NCBI GenBank assembly: GCA_003157675.1
Contig: PMKG01000412.1
Span: 1 to 14,031, forward strand
Length of the DNA: 14,031 nt
Source of the DNA: Acidobacteriota bacterium
Lineage (GTDB): Bacteria > Acidobacteriota > Vicinamibacteria > Vicinamibacterales > Fen-181
Reading direction: 5' to 3'
Positions 1-5,990 of the stretch are shown one piece after another. The position numbers and the translations under genes are program-made. The number at the start of each line of letters is the position of its first letter. Within the stretch, counting starts at the first letter, position 1. The notes under the pieces were generated by a model that was not told where the DNA came from, did not search any database, and worked only from the letters and a program-made list of their open reading frames with translations.

Positions 1-258
1 GCCATCGGCTATCCCGACCCGGTCAGCGTCTGCGTCAACACGTTCGGCACGGCGCTGCCGGGGCTGACCGACGAACAGATCGAGCGGGCCGTCGGTGAGG
101 TGTTCAGCTTCAAGCCGGCGAACATCATCAAGCAGCTCGACCTGCTGCGGCCGATCTACGGCAAGACGACCAACTACGGCCACTTCGGCAAGAACGACCC
201 CGACCTGACCTGGGAGCGGACCGACAAGGTCGCCGCGCTCAGGAGGGCGGTGCGGTAG
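1..258 (+). CDS. metK: S-adenosylmethionine synthetase, C-terminal part (cut by window edge)
   Basis: The first 85 codons of the window, read in frame 1 to the TAG at 256-258, give the C-terminal end of methionine adenosyltransferase, the cytoplasmic enzyme that makes S-adenosylmethionine from ATP and methionine. The recognisable stretches are AIGYPDPVSVCVNTFGT near the edge, then IIKQLDLLRPIYGKTTNYGH, and finally HFGKNDPDLTWERTDKVAAL, which is the strongly conserved MetK tail (FGR..P.FTWE.TDKV..L). The N-terminal catalytic domains lie outside the window, so the start cannot be placed. It ends 66 bp before the convergent DUF1810 gene. The family assignment is firm from these motifs, and nothing in the visible part looks broken. 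Confidence 0.95.
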   Translation, partial: AIGYPDPVSVCVNTFGTALPGLTDEQIERAVGEVFSFKPANIIKQLDLLRPIYGKTTNYGHFGKNDPDLTWERTDKVAALRRAVR

Positions 259-269
259 CGATGGAACCA

Positions 270-344
270 GGCTTGCGGCTGGCGGCGGTGTCACGCGTGT
301 CACGCTGGACACGGCCGCAAGCCGCTAGCCGCGAGTCGCGAGCC
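270..344. repeat. Intergenic heptamer-repeat element A with inverted arms
   Basis: The right arm is a degenerate 7-bp tandem run: GCCGCAA (314-320), GCCGCTA (321-327), GCCGCGA (328-334), GTCGCGA (335-341), then GCC. The left arm reads GGCTTGC (270-276), GGCTGGC (277-283), GGCGG in opposite sense, giving a perfect 10-bp inverted repeat (270-279 with 314-323). The loop carries a 9-bp tandem GTGTCACGC GTGTCACGC (288-305), which includes the palindrome CACGCGTG. The right arm runs into the 3' end of the DUF1810 gene and supplies its last codons and stop. It could act as a bidirectional terminator between convergent genes, but it has no T-tract. Its layout matches element B on the other side of DUF1810. 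Confidence 0.7.
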
Positions 345-756
345 TGATGGTCGCCTCATCGCGGACCCCACCGAAATACTCCTTCAACACCTTTCCGAAG
401 ATCGACGCCGGCGGCGAGGCCAGCTCGAAGAGCGTCATCGAGGAGCGGAGCTTCAGGTCGTCGGGGTAGTCGAAGATGTCGGACGCGCTCAGGCCGGAGA
501 TGGCGAGGAGCGCGTCCGCACATTCCCGCAGGCGCGCGCCCAACACCAGATGATCGAGATACGCGCGGGCCTCCTCGAGGCTCCGGATGGCGTAGCGCCG
601 GGATGTGGCGCTCGCGCCCAGCCCATGGAACTGCGGGAAGACGAACCACATCCAGTGGGTGCGCTTGCGCCCGCCCCGCAGTTCCGCCAGTGCGGTCTCG
701 TAGACCCCTTCCTGCGCGGTCAGAAAGCGCTGCAGGTCGAACGGGTCGGTGGTCAT
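325..756 (-). CDS. DUF1810 family protein
   Basis: A 143-residue protein, full length for the DUF1810 family (about 140 residues, sometimes labelled calpastatin-like). Family hallmarks are an N-terminal DPFDLQRFLTAQ, the central KRTHWMWFVFPQFHGLG (residues about 32-48) followed by SATSRRYAI, and the tail pattern DDLKLRSSMTLFE with a C-terminal VLKEYFGG. No signal peptide or membrane segment is seen, so it is probably cytoplasmic. The biochemical role of the family is not established as far as I know. The ATG at 754-756 has no clear Shine-Dalgarno sequence. It is on the same strand as the peptidase gene upstream but is separated from it by a 104-bp repeat-rich gap, so co-transcription is uncertain. 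The last codons are built from a 7-bp repeat tract, so the C-terminus may vary between strains. Confidence 0.9.
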   Translation of the reverse strand: MTTDPFDLQRFLTAQEGVYETALAELRGGRKRTHWMWFVFPQFHGLGASATSRRYAIRSLEEARAYLDHLVLGARLRECADALLAISGLSASDIFDYPDDLKLRSSMTLFELASPPASIFGKVLKEYFGGVRDEATIRLATRG

Positions 757-770
757 TGGGACCCGAACAG

Positions 771-869
771 GCGAAGTAGTGGCTAGTGGCTCGTGAGCAG
801 TCGATCACGCGTGACACACTACCCACTGACCACTAGCCACTACGGGACACTCCCTGCTGACTACTTCGC
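771..869. repeat. Intergenic heptamer-repeat element B with inverted arms
   Basis: Four tandem degenerate heptamers lie at 817-844: CACTACC, CACTGAC, CACTAGC, CACTACG. The opposite arm at 776-789 (GTAGTGG CTAGTGG) is the exact reverse complement of 830-843, a perfect 14-bp inverted repeat with a 40-bp spacer. A second, outer pairing is possible: GCGAAGTAGT (771-780) with ACTACTTCGC (860-869), the latter containing the stop codon of the M3 peptidase gene. The spacer contains CACGCGTGACAC (806-817), the exact reverse complement of GTGTCACGCGTG (288-299) in element A. A large alternative hairpin is therefore possible between the two minus-strand genes. I see no T-tract of the kind expected for an intrinsic terminator. 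Confidence 0.7.
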
Positions 870-3020
870 AGTCACGATGCCCCTGCGCTTGAGCATCCAT
901 TCGATGCTCGGATCCTTGCCGCGGAACTCCCGGTACAGCTTCGCGTAGTCGCCGACGTTGCCGCGCGACAGAATCATGTTGCGGAACCGGTCGCCATTGG
1001 CGCGCGTGAGCCCGCCGTTCTCCACGAACCACTGGAACGCGTCGTTGTCGAGCATCTCGGCCCACAGGTAGGCGTAGTAACCGGCGTCGTACCCGTTCGC
1101 CCAGATGTGCAGGAAGTAGCTCGACCGGTAGCGCGGCGGTACCGGCGCGAAGTCGACGCCCGCCTTCTTGAGCGCTTCCGTCTCGAACGCGTCGGGATGC
1201 TGCACCGGCGCGGAGGCGGCGAGCGTGTGCCACGCCATGTCGAGCTCGGCCGCGCCCAACACCTCGGTCAGCGCGTAGCCCTGGTTGAACGTCTCCGCGT
1301 TCCGGATCTTGTCGGCCAGCGCCTGCGGCATCGGCTGGCCGGTCTTGTAGTGCACGGCGAAGTGGGAGAGCACCTTCGGGTAGAGCGCCCAGTGCTCGTT
1401 GATCTGCGACGGCAGCTCGACGAAGTCGCGCGCCACGTTCGCGCCCGACAGCGTCGGGTAGGTCGAGTTCGCGAACATCCCGTTCAGCGCGTGGCCGAAC
1501 TCGTGGAACATCGTCGTCACGTCGTCGTAGCTCAGGAGCGCGGGCTGGCCCGGCGCCGGCTTGGCGAAGTTGCCGACGTTGTAGACGACCGGCCGTCCCC
1601 CGAGCAGCGTCGACTGCTGGGTGAAGGTGTCCATCCACGCGCCGCCGTTCTTGTTGTCGCGCTTGAAGTAGTCGCAGTAGAAGAGCGCCAGCGGCTTGCC
1701 GTCGGCGTCGGACACCTCGAACACCCGCACGTCCGGCTGGTAGGCCGGGATGTCGTGGCGCTCCTTGAAGGTGATGCCGTACAGCTCGTGCGCGGCGTAG
1801 AAGACGCCATCCTGGAGGACGCGATTCAGCTCGAAGTAGGGCGCCAGCTCCGTGCTGTTCAGGTCGTACTTCGCCTTGCGCACCTGCTCGGCGTAAAAAT
1901 CCCAGTCGTACGGCGCGAGCGTGAAGCCGCCCTTCTGCCGGTCGACGAGCGCCTGGATGTCGCCGGCCTCGCGCCTGGCGTTCGCCACGGCGGGCGGAAC
2001 GAGCCGCCCGAGGAACTGCTCGACCGTCGCCGGCGTCTTGGCCATCTGGTTCTCGAGCGACCAGGCGGCGTGGTTCGGGAAGCCGAGCAGCGCCGCCCGC
2101 TTCGCGCGCAGGACGGCAAGCTTCGCGATCGTGTCACGTGTATCGTTGGCGTCGCCGTGCTCGGTGCGGTTCCAGGAGGCGGCGAAGAGCTTCTCGCGAG
2201 TCGCGCGGACCGAGAGCGACCCCAGCATCGGCTGCTGGGTCGTGTTCTGCAGCGGGATCAGCCACTTGCCGTCGAGGCCCCGTCCCTTCGCGTCGAGCGA
2301 GGCCGACTGGAGTTCGTCCTTCGACAGCCCCGCGAGGTCCGCCGCGTTCGAGGTCACGAGCGCGCCGGCCTTGGTCGCCGCGAGCAGCTGGTTGATGAAC
2401 TTCGCCATCAGCGACGCTTCCTGCTCATTGAGCGCCTTGAGCGTGGTCTTGTCGGCGTCGGCGAGCTTGGCGCCCGAATGCACGAACCGCTTGTAGTAGT
2501 ACTCGAGCAGCCGGTCCGACTGGGGATCGAGCTTCAGCGCGGCGCGCCGGCCGTAAACGGCCTCGACCCGCTTGAACAGCTTCCCGTTGAGGAAGATCGC
2601 GTCCTCGTGCGCGGCCAGCTTCGGCGCCACCTCCTCCTGCAGGGCCTGCAGCGTCGGATTGGTGTTCGCCGACGAGAGGCCGTTGAAGACCATCCCCACG
2701 CGGGTCAGCGTCTGGCCGCTCTTTTCGAGCGCCACCAGCGTGTTGTCGAACGTCGGCGGGGCCGGGTTGTCGGCGATGGCCGCGACTTCGGCAATCTGGG
2801 CCTTCATCCCCGCCTCGAACGCGGGCTTGAAGTCGCCGTTGGTGATCTTGTCGAACGGCGGCGCGCCGAACGGCAGCGGGCTCGGCGAGAGCAGCGGGTT
2901 GGGACGCGCCGCGGGTGATGGAGTCTGAGTCGTCGTCATGGGACCTGCCGACCAGGTTGAGACGGAGACGGCGCCGATGACCAGGGCACCGGCGAGCACG
3001 ATCGAAAGATGGCGGGACAT
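861..3020 (-). CDS. Secreted M3 family metallopeptidase (Dcp/oligopeptidase-like)
   Basis: A 719-residue zinc peptidase of family M3, the group of peptidyl-dipeptidase Dcp and oligopeptidase A, which trims short peptides. The zinc site is HEFGH at residues 506-510, with the third ligand Glu535 in DFVELPSQ, 29 residues after the first histidine as in thimet oligopeptidase. The substrate-side conserved region YRSSYFLHIWANGYDAGYY follows near the C-terminus. An N-terminal hydrophobic stretch after MSRH looks like a signal peptide, so the enzyme is probably periplasmic, unlike cytoplasmic E. coli Dcp (about 680 residues). I chose the ATG at 3018-3020 because GAGAGG lies 9 nt before it and the signal peptide starts there. 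An in-frame ATG at 3068 would add 16 residues with no ribosome site. The residue after HEFGHAL is Asn where a histidine is common in the family. Confidence 0.95.
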   Translation of the reverse strand: MSRHLSIVLAGALVIGAVSVSTWSAGPMTTTQTPSPAARPNPLLSPSPLPFGAPPFDKITNGDFKPAFEAGMKAQIAEVAAIADNPAPPTFDNTLVALEKSGQTLTRVGMVFNGLSSANTNPTLQALQEEVAPKLAAHEDAIFLNGKLFKRVEAVYGRRAALKLDPQSDRLLEYYYKRFVHSGAKLADADKTTLKALNEQEASLMAKFINQLLAATKAGALVTSNAADLAGLSKDELQSASLDAKGRGLDGKWLIPLQNTTQQPMLGSLSVRATREKLFAASWNRTEHGDANDTRDTIAKLAVLRAKRAALLGFPNHAAWSLENQMAKTPATVEQFLGRLVPPAVANARREAGDIQALVDRQKGGFTLAPYDWDFYAEQVRKAKYDLNSTELAPYFELNRVLQDGVFYAAHELYGITFKERHDIPAYQPDVRVFEVSDADGKPLALFYCDYFKRDNKNGGAWMDTFTQQSTLLGGRPVVYNVGNFAKPAPGQPALLSYDDVTTMFHEFGHALNGMFANSTYPTLSGANVARDFVELPSQINEHWALYPKVLSHFAVHYKTGQPMPQALADKIRNAETFNQGYALTEVLGAAELDMAWHTLAASAPVQHPDAFETEALKKAGVDFAPVPPRYRSSYFLHIWANGYDAGYYAYLWAEMLDNDAFQWFVENGGLTRANGDRFRNMILSRGNVGDYAKLYREFRGKDPSIEWMLKRRGIVTAK

Positions 3021-3043
3021 GAATGGCATCCTCTCTGAAACCG

Positions 3044-3079
3044 CGTCGCGCACGGGCGACGGGGCCACAGAGCATCATA
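3044..3079 (-). promoter_or_regulatory. Candidate -10 box and 5'-leader hairpin for the M3 peptidase gene
   Basis: On the minus strand TATGAT occurs at 3079-3074, a 5/6 match to the sigma-70 -10 box, but I see no convincing -35 hexamer 17 bp upstream. Transcription from it would begin near 3066, leaving a leader of about 46 nt before the ATG at 3020 and excluding the upstream ATG at 3068. The leader can form a 6-bp hairpin, CGTCGC (3044-3049) with GCGACG (3056-3061). The promoter call is weak. Confidence 0.3.
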
Positions 3080-3094
3080 CCCGCCCGGCACGGC

Positions 3095-3122
3095 AGGCGG
3101 AAAGGCGTAAGGCGTAGGATGG
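3095..3122. repeat. Short 7-bp tandem repeat upstream of the TIGR01777 gene
   Basis: The sequence reads AGGCGGA (3095-3101), AAGGCGT (3102-3108), AAGGCGT (3109-3115), AGGATGG (3116-3122): two exact and two degenerate heptamers. It lies immediately before the start codon at 3127 and overlaps its likely ribosome-binding region. The unit sequence differs from those in elements A and B, but the 7-bp period is the same. Confidence 0.5.
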
Positions 3123-3126
3123 AGTG

Positions 3127-4056
3127 ATGCGAGTCCTGGTTACGGGCGCCACCGGCTTCATCGGGCGGGCGCTCGTCCCGGCCCTCGCGCGCGAGGGGCA
3201 CACGGTGGTCGCGTGGGTCCGGTCCGTAGCGCGCGCGCGGGATCGGCTCGGCGCCGGGATCGAGACCGTGGATGCCGCCTCCGGGCGAGGCGGGCTGACC
3301 GCCGGGCTCGAGCGGTGCGACGCGGTCGTCAACCTGGCAGGGGAACCGCTGCTCGGTGGCCGCTGGACGCCGGCGCGGCGCGCCAGTCTGCACCAGAGCC
3401 GCGCGGGCGTCACGGCCGACCTCGTGAGCGCCATCGCGACGGCGCGCCACCGGCCCGGTGTGCTCGTCTCGGGCAGCGCCGTCGGCTACTACGGAGATCG
3501 GGCGGATGAAATCCTGACAGAGGACTCGGCGCCAGGCAGCGGGTTCCTCGCCGATCTCTGCCGGGACTGGGAAGCCGAGGCCGGCAAGGCCGAGGCGCTC
3601 GGCCTGCGCGTCGTCCTGGTGCGGACGGGCGTCGTCGTTGGGCGCGACGGCGGGGCGCTCGCGCAGATGCTCCCGGCATTCCGGCTCGGCGCCGGGGGAC
3701 CGATCGGGTCCGGCCGGCAGTACCTTCCGTGGATCCACTTGCACGATCTGGTCGCCCTCGTCGTTGTCGCGCTGGACGACGACCGGTGGCGTGGACCGGT
3801 CAATGGCGTCAGCCCCAAGCCAGTCACCAGCCGCGACTTTGCCAGGGCGCTTGGCCGCGCGCTCCGGCGGCCGGCCATCCTGCCGACGCCCGCGCTGGCG
3901 CTGCGCGTGCTCTTCGGCCAGGCAGCAGCGGTGCTGCTGGCCAGTCAGCGGGTCGTGCCGGCCGCGCTCGAGCGCCTGGCCTTTCCGTTCGCCTTCCCGG
4001 CGCTCGACGCGGCGCTCGCGGACGTGCTCGGCGGTGCCGAAAGGCGAGGTGTATAA
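3127..4056 (+). CDS. TIGR01777 family NAD(P)-binding epimerase-like protein
   Basis: A 309-residue atypical short-chain dehydrogenase of the TIGR01777/YfcH group. The Rossmann nucleotide-binding loop is TGATGFIG at residues 6-13. The family block SGSAVGYYGD lies near residues 115-124, and GSGRQYLPWIHLHDL at 194-208 is diagnostic. The C-terminal part (about 250-300, PAILPTPALALRVLFG onwards) is the DUF1731-like tail. The substrate of the family is not established, although yeast and bacterial relatives are described as nucleoside-diphosphate-sugar epimerases. I prefer ATG 3127 over GTG 3124 because the protein then begins MRVLVTGATG, as relatives do, and AGG at 3117-3119 is suitably spaced. 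It is divergent from the peptidase gene with 106 bp between, and its stop codon overlaps a TATAAT box in front of the next gene. Confidence 0.93.
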   Translation: MRVLVTGATGFIGRALVPALAREGHTVVAWVRSVARARDRLGAGIETVDAASGRGGLTAGLERCDAVVNLAGEPLLGGRWTPARRASLHQSRAGVTADLVSAIATARHRPGVLVSGSAVGYYGDRADEILTEDSAPGSGFLADLCRDWEAEAGKAEALGLRVVLVRTGVVVGRDGGALAQMLPAFRLGAGGPIGSGRQYLPWIHLHDLVALVVVALDDDRWRGPVNGVSPKPVTSRDFARALGRALRRPAILPTPALALRVLFGQAAAVLLASQRVVPAALERLAFPFAFPALDAALADVLGGAERRGV

Positions 4057-4057
4057 T
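4052..4057 (+). promoter_or_regulatory. Candidate -10 box for the TMTC-like gene
   Basis: A perfect TATAAT, rare in this GC-rich DNA, overlaps the TAA stop of the TIGR01777 gene. Transcription would start near 4064, giving a leader of about 24 nt before the ATG at 4088. No good -35 hexamer is visible in the expected position (about 4029-4034), so this is only a candidate. Confidence 0.35.
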
Positions 4058-4087
4058 CCCGGATTCCCAGGCGTTCCGGGTCGCTCC

Positions 4088-5953
4088 ATGAATCCTCGAA
4101 CCAGCAAGGCGCTCGTACTCGCGGCGATCCTCGTCGTGACCGTCGTGGCGTTCTCCTCCTCCTTCGCCAACGGCTTCCTGAACTGGGACGACCCGGGCAA
4201 CGTCACCCAGAACACGGCCATCCGGGCGCTCGGCTGGGACAACCTCAAGGTCTTCGTCACCACGCCGCTCCTGGGCATGTACAGTCCGCTCGTCTACCTC
4301 TCCTACGCGATCGACTACCAGGTCGGCTTCCTGAACCCGACCGTGTACCACGCGACCAACCTGCTGATTCACCTGGTGAACGTCTGCCTGGTGTTCCTGA
4401 TCGTGATCCGTCTCTCCGGCAGCACGCTGACGGCGGGGGTCGTCGCCGCGTTGTTCTCCGTCCACCCCATGAACGTCGCGGCGGTGACGCCGGTGTCGGT
4501 GAGAAGCAGCCTGCTGTTCTCGTGCCTCTACCTTGCCGCCTATCTCTCCTATCTCCGCCATCTTGCCGGGGACGCGAAGCGGTGGCTGTGGCTGTCGCTC
4601 GCCCTCTTCGTGCTGTCGGCCCTCGCGAAGTCCGCGGCCGTCGTCTTCACGGTGCTGCTCGTCGCCACGGACTACTACTGCCGGAAACCGATCACCCGGA
4701 GATCGCTCCTCGACAAGTGGCCGTTCTTCCTCGTGTCTCTGGTCTTCGGGATCGTCACGTTCGTCTTCCGCGAGGACACGGCCGCCATGGTCGCCGACAC
4801 GGCGTCGCCGGTATGGCAGCGGGCGCTGCTCGCGTGCTACTCGGCGGGGTCCTATCTCCTCCGGCTCGTCGTCCCGGTGAGGCTGTCCGCGTTCTATCCG
4901 TACCCGGACGCGGCGGGCGGGCACCTGCCGCTTATGGTCTACGCGGCGCCGCTCCTGCTGGCGGCGGTGGCGTGGCTGGCCTGGACGCTGAAGAAGTTCC
5001 GGCGCCCGATCGTCTTCGGGGCCCTGTTCTTCCTGATCAATATCCTCCTGGTGGTGAAGGTCATCCCGCTGGGCGCCGAGTGGATGGCCGACCGATACGT
5101 CTACCTGGCGTCCATCGGTGTCTTCTTCGCGGTCGCGGAGACATTCCGTCTGTTGGCCCCGGCCAGGCGCGCGCCGATTGTCCTGGTGACCGTTGTGCTG
5201 GTGGCCGGGTGCGCCGCCGCCTCGTACGCAAGAAGCGCCGCGTGGAAGGACGACATGGCCTTCTACAACGGCATCATCGCGAACTACCCGAATGCGGCTC
5301 TCGCGTATTCAAACCGCGCGGCGGCGCGCGTCAGGGAGACGCACGACGCCGAGGGGGCGGTGTCGGATTGCGACACGGCGCTCCGGCTCGACCCCGGGTA
5401 CGCCGACGCCTACTTCAACCGGGCGACGGCAGAGCTGATGCTCGGGCGGTTCCCCGAGGCCTCCGCCGACGCGACTCGCGCTCTCGGCCTGAACCCGAAG
5501 CGCGCGGAGTATCTCAGGTCGCGTGCCGAAGCGCGCCTGGCCATGCGCGACTTCGCGGATGCCATCGCGGACTCGGAGAAGGCGATGGCCCTCGATCCGA
5601 ACGGGCCCGAGGCCAACCTCTCCTACCAGTGCCGCGGTATCGCCCGGGTCCGGCTCGGCGACACGGCCGGCGCCATCGCCGATTTCAGCAAAGCCATCGA
5701 GCTGAGGCCCGAGATTCCCGCGGGGTACCAGAACCGCGCGAATGCGCGCGTCCTGGCGGGCGATGACAAGAGCGCGCTCGCGGACTACGACAGGGCGATC
5801 GCGCTGAACCCCTCACTGGCGACCGCGTATCTCTATCGCGGCATGCTGAAGCGGCGGCACGTCGACCTGACGGGCAGCTGCGACGACTTCCGGAAAGCCT
5901 GGCAGCTGAAACTGCCGGCCGCCGAAGCACTGGTCAAAGCGGGATGCCAGTAG
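4088..5953 (+). CDS. TMTC-like multi-pass membrane protein with C-terminal TPR repeats
   Basis: A 621-residue protein in two halves. Residues 1 to about 380 form a polytopic membrane part. It has an acidic NWDD motif (32-35) in the first outer loop, a YHATNLLIHLVN block (87-98), VHPMNVAAV (125-133) and WMADRYVYLASIGVFF (332-347). These match the bacterial relatives of TMTC proteins (GT-C fold, O-mannosyltransferase type), in which the loop Asp pair is thought to be catalytic. Residues about 400-610 are five or six tetratricopeptide repeats (for example GYADAYFNRATAELMLGRFP and AYLYRGMLKRR). Transfer of a lipid-linked sugar to proteins is a reasonable inference but not shown here. The ATG at 4088 begins the first membrane helix; longer in-frame starts lie inside the upstream gene. 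No strong Shine-Dalgarno site is seen. It converges with the permease gene, with 37 bp between. Confidence 0.88.
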   Translation: MNPRTSKALVLAAILVVTVVAFSSSFANGFLNWDDPGNVTQNTAIRALGWDNLKVFVTTPLLGMYSPLVYLSYAIDYQVGFLNPTVYHATNLLIHLVNVCLVFLIVIRLSGSTLTAGVVAALFSVHPMNVAAVTPVSVRSSLLFSCLYLAAYLSYLRHLAGDAKRWLWLSLALFVLSALAKSAAVVFTVLLVATDYYCRKPITRRSLLDKWPFFLVSLVFGIVTFVFREDTAAMVADTASPVWQRALLACYSAGSYLLRLVVPVRLSAFYPYPDAAGGHLPLMVYAAPLLLAAVAWLAWTLKKFRRPIVFGALFFLINILLVVKVIPLGAEWMADRYVYLASIGVFFAVAETFRLLAPARRAPIVLVTVVLVAGCAAASYARSAAWKDDMAFYNGIIANYPNAALAYSNRAAARVRETHDAEGAVSDCDTALRLDPGYADAYFNRATAELMLGRFPEASADATRALGLNPKRAEYLRSRAEARLAMRDFADAIADSEKAMALDPNGPEANLSYQCRGIARVRLGDTAGAIADFSKAIELRPEIPAGYQNRANARVLAGDDKSALADYDRAIALNPSLATAYLYRGMLKRRHVDLTGSCDDFRKAWQLKLPAAEALVKAGCQ

Positions 5954-5990
5954 TTCGCCCGGTTGAAGATGGCCGCCCGAACGAGCGACG

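Noticed and set aside
1107..2918. Long plus-strand frame (603 codons) opposite the M3 peptidase gene
   Set aside because: It is the antisense shadow of a GC-rich real gene: very rich in Arg, Val and Leu, no family motif, while the opposite strand has intact zinc-site motifs.
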